A stretch of DNA of 64,000 nucleotides from Mytilus galloprovincialis (GCF_965363235.1 NC_134841.1:60905078-60969077); one strand, 5' to 3'. Numbered from the stretch's first letter, positions 27,701 through 39,095 are shown. Numbers and translations are program-made. The notes: generated by a model not told the origin, from the sequence alone.

Positions 27701-28580
27701 CAAGCTAAACCACAAAATATTATCTATAAATAATAACAAAAAGGGGATTTTTTTTGTTGTTCTGGATGGTTACATTTAACCATTTAATATTTACAATTTT
27801 TGTAACTACTTTGATCTGAGAGTCACTGATGAGTCTTATGTATACTAAACGTGCGTCTGGCGTATTAAGTAATAAGCCAGTATCCCTTTTCACAAAAAAT
27901 CTTAAGTGTAAAATTAATCTTACGATAAAAATATTTAGTTGAATTGATAAGGAATATTTTAGACTTAAGATAAATTTTACACTTAAGATTTTTTGTGAAA
28001 AGGGCCACATTTTTTTTCTTCAAATTTTTACATACTAGTACACCAAATTCGGAAAGAAAAGTACAACCTGTTCGAAAATACTATTGACCTTATTCACAAA
28101 GGAAGAAAATGTGGATGGATCAATGAGATATAAATATAAGATATATAAAAGCAATGAAAAAATAATTCAATAAACATCAACACTTTATATTCTAAGGTTC
28201 TTAATGTACATTTATTATATTTGCCTTTAATCTATTTTCTTAATTTTTAGACTGGAGCGTTGTTGCGTGAGCAGTTTATTATTTTTACAGAGATTATTGC
28301 AATTCTAACAACAATGGAGGATGAAGAATACAGTAATGAGAACACATATGAGTTATACCATGATTTAAGAACATTGCGATCCGATTCACAGCAATTATTA
28401 TGCGAAATTTACATAGCAATTGACCTATCAGGAAGTCCAGTTCCTGATCGTGAACTTTCTGCTTCTGTACCCCTGTGTATTGCTACAGGACGTTTAGATA
28501 GATACGAAAGGGACTATTTCCTTATCAATAGAATTAAGCGTATATCGAAGTTGTTGCAGAACCAATATATTGAACTATAA
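18699..28580 (+). CDS. Gene A: putative secreted class-I helical cytokine (LIF/CNTF/CT-1-like), 4 coding exons
   Basis: Coding exons 18699..18723, 19361..19569, 24058..24165 and 28251..28580 join into one open frame of 223 residues; intron phases are 1, 0, 0. Residues 1-24 form a signal peptide (MNFKKI start, hydrophobic core 9-21, cleavage likely after NSA). The mature protein has no other membrane segment and has Cys at 28, 60, 98, 165 and 190. Likely helices: about 52-78 (contains HAKQLLNKY, close to helix A of cardiotrophin-1, YAEQLLQEY as I recall it), 116-136, 146-171 and 195-221. Signature CEIYIAIDLSGSPVPDR spans 165-181. Gene B downstream is a paralog with the same exon layout and all five cysteines. 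Seen: splice sites, frame, signal peptide, paralogy. Inferred: four-helix cytokine fold and receptor signalling of the JAK/STAT type; no search or structure model was run. It could instead be an unrelated small secreted helical protein. Confidence 0.8.
19361..19569 (+). CDS. Gene A coding exon 2 (signal core, CGGN motif, helix A)
   Basis: Acceptor ttttattttcag, donor TAT|gtaagt. It encodes the hydrophobic core of the signal peptide, the RHVCGGNSQLQV block just after the cleavage site, the second cysteine in NTCRKKAG, and the first long amphipathic helix. Gene B exon 2 aligns along its whole length. Confidence 0.82.
19661..19825 (-). mobile_element. tRNA-derived SINE
   Basis: On the minus strand an A box (TGGTCTAGCGGGAC, 19791..19804) and a B box (GGTTCGAATCC, 19735..19745) form a tRNA-like head. 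A body containing TAACATTGTTGGGTTGATGT follows and ends in a TA tail. Lies in intron 2 of gene A. Not a working tRNA gene: the head lacks a clean cloverleaf. Confidence 0.65.
20095..20160 (-). repeat. tRNA-like sequence, probably SINE remnant
   Basis: The minus strand contains a B box GGTTCGATTCC (20106..20116) and a poor A box about 30 bp upstream. The 15-mer CCCGAATAATTCAGT recurs in inverse at about 20368..20382. Confidence 0.4.
21054..21972. mobile_element. 919 bp non-autonomous DNA transposon with TIRs and 7 bp TSD
   Basis: Terminal inverted repeats of about 25 bp begin CAAGGAGGTTATATTA and match with one difference. ATTGAAC directly flanks both ends (21047..21053 and 21973..21979). No long frame inside. 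Lies in intron 2 of gene A. Superfamily not assigned. Confidence 0.75.
21980..24057. other. Gene A intron 2, 3' half
   Basis: AT-rich; no exon-like frame or known repeat between the 919 bp transposon and exon 3. Confidence 0.5.
24058..24165 (+). CDS. Gene A coding exon 3 (inter-helix loop)
   Basis: 36 codons, phase 0 on both sides, acceptor gcattttag and donor GAG|gtatgg. It carries the third cysteine in APDCMNSI, matching YPRCMNFI in gene B exon 3. The match, the equal phases and the near-equal length (36 against 35 codons) are the evidence; the exon is too short to stand on its own. Confidence 0.75.
24320..24785 (+). repeat. Mussel repeat (CTGTACCAAGTCAG family) with internal duplication
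   Basis: Two partial units, from about 24427 and 24550, share ATGTCCTGTACC, ATATGG.AGTTG and TTTCTATGTATGTTGCATTG. It ends with GAACAGCGGTATACTACTGT. Confidence 0.7.
25632..25975 (-). repeat. Mussel repeat (GGGGAATGTGTCAAAG family), near full length
   Basis: Minus-strand copy ending in GTCGGGTTGTTGACACATTCCCC, which lacks a few bases of the usual sequence. In intron 3 of gene A. Other copies: 12205..12285 (-), 15432..15712 (+), 41395..41570 (+), 43220..43365 (-), 45215..45275 (+) and 57603..57875 (+). Confidence 0.75.
26803..26905 (+). repeat. Degenerate tandem repeat, about 26 bp x 4
   Basis: Units begin GTCATATATATGAAAATGTA or GTCCTAAATGAAAATGTACT. In intron 3 of gene A. Confidence 0.55.
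27884..28004. repeat. Inverted repeat, 39 bp arms
   Basis: CCCTTTTCACAAAAAATCTT at the left pairs with AAGATTTTTTGTGAAAAGGG at the right, 38 of 39 bases over the arms, with a 42 bp loop. It lies about 250 bp before exon 4 of gene A. Confidence 0.7.
28251..28580 (+). CDS. Gene A coding exon 4 (remaining helices, stop)
   Basis: Acceptor cttaatttttag, then 109 codons and a TAA stop. It holds FIIFTEIIAIL (second helix), LLCEIYIAIDLSGS (third), PLC and RDYFLINRIKRIS (fourth). Putting the last three helices in one terminal exon is the layout I recall for LIF, CT-1 and CLCF1. Confidence 0.85.
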   Translation, partial: TGALLREQFIIFTEIIAILTTMEDEEYSNENTYELYHDLRTLRSDSQQLLCEIYIAIDLSGSPVPDRELSASVPLCIATGRLDRYERDYFLINRIKRISKLLQNQYIEL

Positions 28581-28771
28581 GTTATCAAATTGCTTCAAAA
28601 GTATCAATGTCTGCATTCTTACCTTTAAAAAATGTAATGGGAGAAATTTCGTTTTTTTAAAAGATTTATCAAAGAAGTGGAGTTTTTTTGGGATCTAATA
28701 TAATGTGAAAAAAAAACAATAATATAACAATACCTACATGTAAATTTGATTTCAAAAGTTAACGTTTAGGT

Positions 28772-29005
28772 GGATACCAAAAAGGAACTATTTCCTAATC
28801 AATATAACTAAACGTATATCATAATAAGTTCTTACGGAACCAATGAATTAAAGTATTGTTTAACACATTGATACAAAAAGTTGCAATGTCTCCATTTTTG
28901 TCTACCATCTTGCCTTTATATAATGGTTTTGCAAGATAAATTTGGAAATTTAGAAGTTTTATTAAAGAAGTCGGTTTAAGTGAGAAAGAGTGGGGATAAA
29001 ATCAA
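28772..29005 (+). pseudogene. Decayed partial copy of gene A exon 4 end
   Basis: The sequence GGAACTATTTCCTAATCAAT and its downstream bases repeat the end of exon 4 (GGGACTATTTCCTTATCAAT, from about 28500) and then the first part of the 3' UTR (TTGCAATGTCTCCATTTTTG against GTATCAATGTCTGCATTCTT). The copy has small indels and no open frame across the C-terminal helix, so it would lie inside the 3' UTR of gene A. It looks like an old local tandem duplication of about 210 bp. Confidence 0.6.
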
Positions 29006-29194
29006 AATATTTCAATCTATTCATGCAAATCTCATTTTCATTACAAACAAGTGTCACGACGTTTTTAAAGATTCATAAAACATTGGTTGTTCATGTAAAA
29101 GATGTAATACTCCGTTTGATCTCAATAAGTCTGCATATTATGTACTCAGCACTGCCATGTTGATATTTTATCTGTTTATTTTTAATTTTACTAT

Positions 29195-29387
29195 TTATTT
29201 ATTCATTGTCTATGTATTTTTTTTGTATACTATGTAAAACACATGTACCATTTTTTTTGTGAAAACCTTCTCTGGTTAAGAGAATACGACCCTTGTAGCA
29301 ACTAAGTTGCAATTATTTATATCAAATCATGTATTAATACAGTGTAGTTCTATATTCGAGTTTGTGGTAAAAACAAATTAAATAAAT
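29195..29387 (+). promoter_or_regulatory. Gene A 3' UTR: AU-rich element and poly(A) signal
   Basis: About 615 nt behind the stop is TTATTTATT (29195..29203), the nonamer of AU-rich decay elements, within a T-rich tract. The first AATAAA after the stop is at 29382..29387, so the 3' UTR would be about 820 nt. The nonamer alone is common by chance in DNA this AT-rich; its weight comes from gene B having it too. Confidence 0.4.
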
Positions 29388-29395
29388 GCTAACAG

Positions 29396-29752
29396 TTTAT
29401 TCATTGTATAATGAGTATTCACTATGTTTCATTGTATAATGTGTCTTCACTATGTTTCATTGTATGATGTGTATTCATTGTGTTTCATTGTATGATGTGT
29501 ATTCATTATGTTTCATTGTATGATGTGTATTCATTATGTTGTATGATGTGTATTCATTATGTTTCATTGTATGATGTGTATTCATTATGTTGTATGATGT
29601 GTATTCATTATGTTTCATTGTATGATGTGTATTCATTATGTTGTATGATGTGTATTCATTATGTTTCATTGTATGATGTGTGTTCATTATGTTGTATTAT
29701 GTGTTTTCATTATGTTTCATTGTATGATGTGTATTCATTATGTTTCATAGTC
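29396..29752 (+). repeat. Minisatellite, alternating 28 and 23 bp units
   Basis: Units of TTCATTGTATGATGTGTATT followed by CATTATGT, and a shorter form lacking TTCAT, alternate to give a 51 bp higher-order period. It begins 10 bp past the poly(A) signal of gene A. Frames on both strands here are repeat-derived. Confidence 0.85.
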
Positions 29753-32379
29753 CAAATTCTAGTCTTGACATTTATAACAATTAACATTTTTTCTTATTTA
29801 TATTTTAGAATACTTGCAACGTGATCATCTTTCCTAGTCTTTATACGTGATATATTTTTATATTAAACTTTTTATGAATATTCTATAGTCTTCATTTGAG
29901 TATTAATATCTACACTGTCAAAAAGTATATTATTTGGGAATCCGAAATACCAATAGTGAAAACATGGATTTTTTGGAAAGTATACATAGAATTTTTTATA
30001 TCTGATGTATTGCAAATCTCAATTACTTTGTTACTAATAAGAAACCGTCTGTATTCTTGATAAGAGCCATGTCGATTAAAAAAATCAATTGTCGGGACTT
30101 CTAAAAAAAGGTTCACACAGAACAATATAAAAGTTTATCCATTTGTATAGCTCATACAAATAAATCTTATATTTTCCTTCAGGTCTAAATACATTGTTTG
30201 TATATCTAGATCTTTGACAGAGACACTAAGCCAGCTGCTAGATTTTGTCATTGTTATTTTTTCAAGATCTGTTGGCTCCTCGGATATCCGTCATCTTTGT
30301 AGAAAAAAAAAACATCTGTTCAGAAAACAATGTAGAATTATAGAAAACCAAAAGACTTGTCTGGTAAATAATTACATTAAATGTATGTTTCGTTATAATA
30401 CACTATTTTGTTTGGCTAACAGCAATCTCGCGTCATTCGGAAATTAACATTCATTGCACAATGAAATGTTAAATCCATGATGACACAATAAAGTGCACAG
30501 CTAACTATAGTGCCTAACAAGATTTTGTGAGGTAGACGAAATTGACTTTAAAACGATCGTATTGACTTTTGATGTCCAGAAATAGGCAGATCGAACATAT
30601 TTTGACTTATTTACTGACTTTTTAAGTTTGGGATTAATTGTAATTAACACTTTCCAATGAGACTGAAAAATGCTTTTTTTTGTTATGATAAATAATAATT
30701 TTACCTGCCGTAGTCGTGCGTAAAATATATTTCGGCATTTCTCTTAAGAAATGACTTGTTTAATGGAACAAAACGTCTTATTTGTAAACTTTCTCTTTTA
30801 TCTACACAATAGGCTTTTAAAAAATAATCTTTCAACTGTGTATTCAGAAAATTTTGTGAAAATAGAAGAAGTGGCAATTCTTACCTTTCATACCTTAACT
30901 TTCATTGATAAAACATAATATTGACTCGTCCAGTGTCCAGTTTGAAGGTAATTTTCGTTACCGTACACATTCATGCACGTTCTAATTAATCAATAGTCAT
31001 GTATGAAAGGCATAAACAAGTTTGAAGGTAAACTAATAACAACTTAATCCAATCAAATTGCCTACGATTCAATAACAATGACCAGTCCACATCATAAAAA
31101 TGTATAGGGGTAAACTGGGTAGGGAGAAAATGTCAGATATTTTAAGTTCATTATTTTGCAACAACGAATAAAAATTTATTAACCAATAGATTTGCTATAA
31201 TTTCATAAACATGTCATTCTGTATTGGTATAGTTTTTGGATCTTTTATTTGCGTATTTAAGGCTGTAAAAAGTTTGGCCTTCAAAAGTCAACATAATCAT
31301 TGACTTTATACAGAAAATTCGCCTTTTTAAAACATTGTATGTATCACGAATAATACGCGACAACAAAGTAAAATCATTTCTTAAAACACTGCAAAAAAAA
31401 TCATTCTGATTGATCCAGTGGTATTGTCATAAATTGCGCTGGAGTGAACAGTGGTACAGCAAACGTCGAATTCCCTCACACAATGTTATCACACACTATA
31501 GTAAACAATGTAATTATAAGTATTGAATTCTTTTTCTAAAAATTTATAGTGTTTTAAAAAGCTTTGACCGTGTGCACATTTATAGAATTAAACACCTCCC
31601 GTGCTTCATATAAAATGTACTTCGGTCAACACTATTACACTTCAATGAATTTACAAAAAGAAGCGTTAAATTCTTAAATGAGGAACATAAGTTTAATCAT
31701 TAACAATGTATAAGGGTTTATAATGACATTTACCTATCGACACTTCTGTCTTTTTATTGGTGTTTTTATCTACCTTATTTCGTAAAGAAATGGTGGTTTT
31801 AGGTTTTTTTTTAAAGATCTTTCCAATGAAATGTACAGCCCAAGGATAAAAAAGAAAGTTATTAATTTATGTTACTGAATACTACAAAAAAAATACCGTA
31901 AAACGCATTAAGCATTTCATTTACACTTTAATAAACGTGTTCTTAGTTAAAAGAAGAAATTTTATTTATTAATAAGCTGCATTTAAATCTTCATATTTAT
32001 TTTACTATCTTTCAATCACAAATAAATCTCAATTTACTAAAATTTAATCTTTTGGATCAAAGGTAATGTTACCGAAAAAAACACATTTTGACGTTTAAAT
32101 ATTTTGATCTTTTTAATGTTATCACTTCAAGCTTATTCAATAGAAGGGTTGACACTAGTTGTTGGAGCTATTATTTCTAATCAAGATACAATTTTATAAA
32201 GAGTATATAGTATATTTAGGATGACTTTCTAAACAATTTGAATAGCGGTATACTACGTATACTGTTGCCTTTATGTATTATTGTAAAAAGTTGTATATAC
32301 AATTCAAGTACCCTAGAGTTTTAGAAACTAGTGCATAAATCAATGGACCTTGTACTTTTAACGATTTTTCATGTAAAAA
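29753..32379. other. Intergenic, nothing recognised
   Basis: Only a GCGGTATACTACGTATACTG repeat fragment at about 32240 and AT-rich DNA. A 77-codon frame at 30214..30447 lacks recognisable motifs. Confidence 0.5.
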
Positions 32380-33235
32380 GTAAATCACAAAAATACTAAA
32401 CTCCGAGGAAAATTCAAAACCGAAAGTCCCTAATCAAATGGCAAAATCAAAGCCTAAAACACATCAAACGAGTGAACAACAACTGTCATATTCCTGACTT
32501 GGTACAGGCATTTGAAAATGTAGAAGACGGTGGATTGAACCTGGTTTAATAGTATGGTAATCAACTTTAAATGCAAAGTTGAAAATCTTAAATACGAAGT
32601 CCAAAAAAAGAACGAAACTCACGCCTGGCGTTCTAAATACTATAAAAGTAATAAGCGTAGTATTCTTGATGAGTTTTTGTTTTAGTTTGTATACCCTAGC
32701 CGTATTGGGCACAACTTTCTGGAACTTTTGGTCCTCAATGCTCTTCAACTTTGTACTTTTTTTGGCTTTCAAACTTTTTCCATCAGAGCGTCTTTATTTA
32801 GTCTTGCGCGGACGAGGCGCGCGTCTGGCGTATTAAATTTTAAACTTGGCACCTTTTGTTGGCTATTGTTCGTGTGTTTTTCTGTCCTATATGTTCTCCT
32901 ATTTATTTGTATTGTACTCCTATCGTGTAATGTTGTCATTTTAATGTTATAATTAGCATTGTCATACAAGCGGGAAGTTTGGCATGCCAAAAAAACCAGG
33001 TTCAACCCACCATTTTTTTTTTATTAAAATGTCCTGTACCAAGTCAGGAAAATGGCCATTGTTATATTATAGTTCGTTTCTGTGTGTGTTACATTGTAAT
33101 GTTGTGTCGTAGTTTCCCTCTTATATTTGATGTGTTTCCCTCAGTTTTAGTTTGTTACCCGGATTTTTTTTTTCGCAATCGATTTATGAATTTCGAACAG
33201 CGGTATACTACTGTTGCCTTTATTTATAGACTGAT
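32380..33235 (+). repeat. Composite mussel repeat
   Basis: Starts AAATACTAAACTCCGAGGAA, continues through CTGACTTGGTACAGGCATTT and the GCGGACGAGGCGCGCGTCTG block (32805..32830), and ends at GAACAGCGGTATACTACTGT (33210..33230). Short open frames here are repeat-derived. The CTGTACCAAGTCAGGAAAAT part also occurs at 13240..13470 (-), 24.4 kb and 32240..32285 (fragment). Confidence 0.65.
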
Positions 33236-34329
33236 TTTTTTGCCTCACAATAGGCATACCATAGACTCTTCAAATAGTTGTTGCAATGTATCTTTACGAT
33301 GAGAGAGTTTGGAACTCTCCTTACGGGAGTTGTCGAATATAGCATCCTTATTTTGACTGTACCTTGTTGCATATTCATACAGCTTTTAAAAGCTCATCCT
33401 TTGCATGTGGTTTATAATGCTTCAGCATTCAAGTCAATTTTAAAAAAATGTTTTCAGTCAACTAATGAGAATTAAAACAGATATATAGGAAATTTGAAAA
33501 TTAAAATTTTACGAAGAATAATTGTTACGAAATGTAGAAAGTTGAGAAATAATGATTATAGATTCATAAAATAATAATGCATCAATAGTACATTTAAAAA
33601 GGTCACAAAAACTAAGACAACCACATACATCCAATTTCTTATAATACAAGTTGTATACAAATAACAAGACATGGTACACATCATGTTATGTTATCCTCAA
33701 ACAAATATTGGCTATCAAAGCATAAATGTTTCTCAAGATCTATAAACACCCGAATACACTGTACATAAATACATATTCTAATGTATTAGTTGTTTTCTTT
33801 TAAATTAAACAAGGAAAATTGTTTCACCCTTTTACTAACAAAAATATCATTACGTTTCCTGTAAATCATAAAGTATATTTGTGATTTATATTGAAGTTTA
33901 TAAGTATTCCTGTACGCGTATTCTTCTTCTTAACTGGTAACATAAAATATCATCTGAATGGTTAACATTTTTAAAGGTAATGTATGTTCTGAATGATTAC
34001 ACTTGAATAATATCATTATATATATGTTCATCACTTTTTAATATATTATAATGATATTAAAAAACGATGCTTTTTCTAAACCTGCTGAAAACAATTTAAA
34101 AAAAAATCTTTGCATAGATTGAAAAAAGACAACATATGAAGATGTCAGTCAAATATAACGTGGAAATGTGTGAAAGAAGAAAAAAAAGAGGTAACAGGAG
34201 AGCAAACATTAATGTGTGTTCATGTTTTGGTATAATAGTTGGCTGATTGCAGGATAATACTACATTTCACCATCTTTAAGGTCATAATATGCATCCAATA
34301 TAGTTGCGTTTTAATCAATTTCAGTTTGT
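33236..34329. other. Intergenic, nothing recognised
   Basis: AT-rich, with small runs of AT and A only. Confidence 0.5.
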
Positions 34330-34500
34330 CTTTTGTTTTTTAATTCATGGAAATTGCTGTGAGAACTATTTAAAATCATCAAAGATAATGTTTTATCTTC
34401 AACAACTACGTATACCGAGCATTTAGAACACAATGATGAGAACATATTTAAGTTATTCCACCATTTAAGAAATATAGTTTTTCCACATTTCAAACGCAAG
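34330..34500 (+). pseudogene. Decayed copy of gene A-type exon 4 (third paralog remnant)
   Basis: The stretch 34433..34473 matches the gene A exon 4 stretch that reads NENTYELYHDLRTL: 31 of 41 bases agree without gaps, on the same strand. The matching frame here reads DENIFKLFHHLRNI and is preceded by ATCAAAGATAATG, whose TAA is in that frame; it soon meets another stop. No other exon of a third gene was found nearby, though a weak resemblance continues to about 34660. Best read as the remnant of a third family member between A and B. Confidence 0.5.
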
Positions 34501-35187
34501 CCTTCGATCTCTATTGTTTTTTAATTGTGTTTCATATACTATAACATGTTGTGAGTTTTAACAGTATTAATGAACATTGTAAAGTCCTAGATTACGTCGA
34601 AAATTTGCCCCTGTCATCAGGTATGCGGAGTATTCGATTCCTTCATCGTACGTTTTTTTGTTATACAATTAACTTTTGGAATATGGCATAACAAGTTGCC
34701 GAATATACTAGACTGACCGTAGGTAAAATTGAACCGTTTATGCAGCGAATATATCACCCCGCTCTACCACGATTAAGATTCGCCGAAGAACTTGTTGTCA
34801 ACCAGCTGTAGCATTGACGAATATAACAGCACTACAGAATTTAAAATAAACGAGTTCTTACAATCTCAAGTTGTTTTTTTAAAACTCACATATTGGATAG
34901 ATTTTTAAGTTGTTTGAGAGAAAAATGAATTATCTAGTATACCTCGTACACACTATGCCTTTAAAATCCGGGTTTGACCAGAATTTGTGAATCCGGGTTA
35001 AACTAAGCCAGTGTGAACGCCTTAACCCAAGGTGAATCCGGGTAACGAAATTTGTGGTTTAAAGAGAAGAGGAGAATTTAGCTCATAATATATATATTAG
35101 GATTGAAAGAAAGATACAACAGGAGCTTGACTCATCCACTCAGAATACCCATATAATGTTGGACTACCAAATTGGAACCTATTTTTT

Positions 35188-35213
35188 GCATGAACCCCCT
35201 GAGGGGTTCATGC
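35188..35213. repeat. Short perfect hairpin
   Basis: GCATGAACCCC and GGGGTTCATGC around a four-base loop. Function unknown; no neighbouring gene seen. Confidence 0.6.
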
Positions 35214-35764
35214 TTATATATTGGCGAGTTTTGGATGTGTCTATGGGCCACTCGAGGCTCTCGGCCGGAAGTCAGAATAAAATTCTAGGAACGTCTCGAA
35301 AGTTTTCGGTCATTTATAAAGGTCTTAACAGGTTGTTATCTACGTCTTTGATATGGTCCCTTGATGGCCCTTGACGACGCAATTATATTTGTTTTCAAAC
35401 GACCACTGTACATTGTGTGTATCTGGGTCAATTATAACGTGGTATTGTATGTTGTCTCTAATTATGTTTGAAGATTTAACCACGGGATACTGACCGATAC
35501 TGAGTGTGTATTTCATCCTAGACTTACGGGAGAGAAGATTCTGGTTAAAATATTAATATTAGATCGGAAAACAGAAAGATAATATTCTTATCAAAAGTAT
35601 TCAATTCAATCGGAATCAAAGAAAAATATACAAAATATATACTGTATTTATGTTTCTGAAGAAACTATAACAATGATTGAAATCAGAATATTTTCAGAGT
35701 TGCAATTAAGAAATAAGTATTTTATATTACAAGATACTCTGCTTTGATATTTTTAAATATTCAT

Positions 35765-35923
35765 TGGCTGATCCAGGGGGTGGGGTTGGGTCCGGGGGTT
35801 GGAACCCCCCTATTTTTTGACCGATCAATGCATTTGAATGGGGACATAAAAAAAATGGACCCCCCTTTTGTCATGGGTTGGGGACCCCCCCCCTTTTTTT
35901 TTAAATGGCTGGATCCGCCACTG
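35765..35923. mobile_element. 159 bp hAT-type MITE with 8 bp TSD
   Basis: Left end TGGCTGATCCAG, right end CTGGATCCGCCACTG, flanked by ATATTCAT on both sides (35757..35764 and 35924..35931). GATCCAG termini with G/C runs are a widespread MITE type in molluscs; an 8 bp TSD fits hAT. Confidence 0.75.
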
Positions 35924-35931
35924 ATATTCAT

Positions 35932-38254
35932 TTGTAAAGAAAACATCAAAAATAAATCTAAACAAATTCTTGCATCCTACAAAAAAAATGTTTATAAACA
36001 ATAATCATTACGTTAATTATTTCATACCATTTTAGTATTTAGGTTTTATGAGTAATTATTATTTATTTTTTGTATTGTAATATATCCATAAAACGGAAAG
36101 TACGATAAATTTAGTAAATATTTAAATTTTAAACGGTCGTGAATAAAAATACTTGTGTGTTTTCAATTCATAAAGCATGATTTTAAATCCTTGCAACTCA
36201 CAACAACCGTAAAAATAATTTACAATAATCACAACAAAATTTAATTACAACCATAATGTTGATTATTTTATACCGTTTAAGTATGGGTTTAGAAGTCTTT
36301 GCTTATATTTTGTAAAGTAGATTCATTCGATAAATAAATTGTCCATCCGTAAATACTTGACGTTCGTGTTTATTGATATTATATATATTCAAAAGAATTT
36401 GAAAAAACTAACAGGAACGTTAGTTTTTTATAAAATTTAAATTCAATTTTTCGGTTTGTTTGTTTTAATAGTTTAAGCGTATAGCATCTACATATTTGTA
36501 CTATATGGTACGGTTTTGAAAATTGTATTCATTGTGTTGACCAACTATCCTACATCTCTTGATTCATTCACATTATAGATCACATTTCAAAAGCACACTA
36601 TCGGTTTGCGATCTCAAATATTCCGGATAAAATGTCAATGAATCCGGAGTCAAAACATTTAATGTAGGCCGTTTGACAATCCAATTCAACTATTAGATTA
36701 AGAAATGTGATGATGCAAATGCGTATTCTTTCCCTTAGTATCAGTGAGATGCTTTCTATTTACTATTTCGTGCGCTAAGATACTACTTGCATGCAATACT
36801 ATTAAATTCACTCGTGAAAGCTTATTTTCGTTTTTGTTATCTAAATTCAGGACACGGAAGAAAGAGCTTCACATATGACTTTCAAGCACGGTCATCATTT
36901 CTAACGATATTCTGACCTCGAGTTGTTTCTCTTTTGTTTCTTTTTTGAGTCACTGTCCTATTATAAACTTTGACCTTTTCGAAAAGCTAAGGATTGTCAA
37001 CCCAAGGAATAGATTTCTTAACTTTGTAATGTATTTAGCCTTTTAACTTTTTTCATTCGAGCGTCACTGGTGCTTTTTTTTTTTGTATCTACTGAACTCG
37101 TGTCTGGCGTACATCATTTCAATTCTAGTATCTTTTTATATCTACATACCTTTTTATATAAATTGGTTATTTTGAAAGTGTGTACAGGTGTTCATAAACT
37201 TCTGAATTAAGAAATTCTTCGGCAAAACTAAGTTTCCCTGTAGAATGTTTGAATTGATTTAAGTAAAATCGGGAAATCCTTAAAATTTGAGATGTTTTAT
37301 GAGACCAAAATCAGTCTCTTCATAAGAGGTCCAAATCAATTGCATGCCACAGGTTTCACCGCATACAACATCTACCATGAGTAAACTTGAGACAGCTTCA
37401 AATACGAGTTAAGAATATAAAGGCATTCATGTAGGAAACAAAATATAAAGATATGATAGATAAAATAAATGCATCCAGAATTCCACATTATAAAGCAAAC
37501 TGAGTAGGTTTGTGCAATTTGCATAAGTCATCCGGTTAGTAGAAATTAGGATTTGCCAAAGGGTTATAATCGGAAAAATTATGTACATTCCCAAGTAATA
37601 AATAAAATAGTCGAGCTTTAAAATAACTATTCAAATAGAAGCTGTAAATATATACTTTCAACTGGCTTCTTATATTCACAGTCAATTATTTCAATTCAAA
37701 AGCAAACACAAATTCAGCAACAATCTTTTGGTGACCCGGCAGTCAGCGGTCTTAGGTTCATGTATTGCTTTTCTTTTTTTAAAAAGAAAGCAACTTGTTT
37801 TACCTATTAACATGTCTTATACTTTTTTTTCTAATATGCATGGTAATTAAATTAATTCAACTTACGTGTGTGTACCCAATTGTTCGTATTTTGACAATTT
37901 TTTTCAACTTCGTTTATGTAAGAAACATACATCAGTTTCCATCTTGTGTTTATTCTGTAGATGTAACCCGGACTCAATTGCAATAAACGGTTTCACAAAT
38001 CTAATTTCAAATTCATTAGGAATCATCGCAAATGGACCAACCAAGATTATGTAACGAGTTTCAAACATGCTTAATTTTTACTGCATGGTTTTTTCACACT
38101 TTAAAGAACAATTTGACAATATTCCATGCTTCATGCCTTTTTTAAACAAATGATTGCTTGAGATAAGTTACAATTACTCATTATAAAAGTTTTCGGAAAT
38201 GTTTTCGTAAATATTACGTAAGAAAACATAAATATATTAATTTGTTGATCATTG
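35932..38254. other. Intergenic, nothing but a repeat fragment
   Basis: CGTCTGGCG-family fragment at 36990..37130. Frames near 37795..38054 are short and AT-driven. Confidence 0.5.
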
Positions 38255-38754
38255 TTGTAGGCCGTACGGTGACCTATTATAATTGTTTATATTTATGTCA
38301 TTTGGTCTCTTGTGGAGAGTTGTATCATTGGCAATCATACCTCGTTTTCTTTTTTATATATCTATAAGATTTCTGTTGCGTTTTAATTTTGCAAAATGGG
38401 TGGCAATTTGGGTACTGGGAGGTTAACAAGTGGCTGATGTAAATTTGCTCCGATGTTGTCAGGTGTGCGTGGGGAAAATCCAGATTTTGAACAATGCAAA
38501 TGTAATGCTAACATTGTAAACAAGTACAATGGACAGATTTTGGGTTACAATTTTGGCACTTAATTACATTTCTATTTTTTTAGATAGCGAAAACCCCAAA
38601 ATCGGTAATTTCTTCGAATCAACTACATGTACCTGCGGAGTAGATTACATAGTGCTAACACGGTATATTGGGGAAGGTTGAGCACTCATACATGTCTAAC
38701 ATGATGGTCACATTTTAAGTGTCTTTTTCAAGTCATACGCCTGCAATAGTTATC

Positions 38755-39095
38755 AAAGGTACCAGGATTATAATTTAGTACGCCAGATGAGCGTTTCGTC
38801 TACATAAGACTCATCAGTGACGCTCATATCGAAATATCTATAAAGCCAAACAAGTAAAAAGTTGAAGAGCATTGGGGATCTAAAATTCCAAAATCTATGC
38901 CTGGAATAGCAAAATCCTTAGTTTTTCGAAAAATTAAAGTAAAAAGTAAAATCACAAAAATATTGAACTCCGTGGAAAATTCAATCGGAGGGTCCCTAAT
39001 CACATGGCAAAATCAAACGAAAAAACACACCAAACGAATGAACAATAACTGTCATATTCCTGACTTGGTACAGGCATTTTCAAATGTTTTCTTAA
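38755..39095 (-). repeat. Composite mussel repeat
   Basis: GATGAGCGTTTCGTCTACAT block followed by ATTGAACTCCGTGGAAAATT and CTGACTTGGTACAGGCATTT; the same two modules as at 32.4 kb in another arrangement. A related CCAAGGTAAATTCAAAACAG block is at 16270..16440. Confidence 0.6.

Noticed and set aside
27720-28010. 96-codon minus-strand frame
   Set aside because: It spans the 39 bp inverted repeat and a repeat fragment; AT-rich chance frame.
29475-29824. Frames of 70 and 114 codons on both strands
   Set aside because: They are translations of a minisatellite.
32464-33302. Several overlapping frames of 74-107 codons
   Set aside because: All lie in composite repeats whose relatives elsewhere in the window are not open in the same frames.
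35744-36004. 86-codon frame with glycine/proline runs
   Set aside because: It is the G/C-run interior of the 159 bp MITE plus AT-rich flank.
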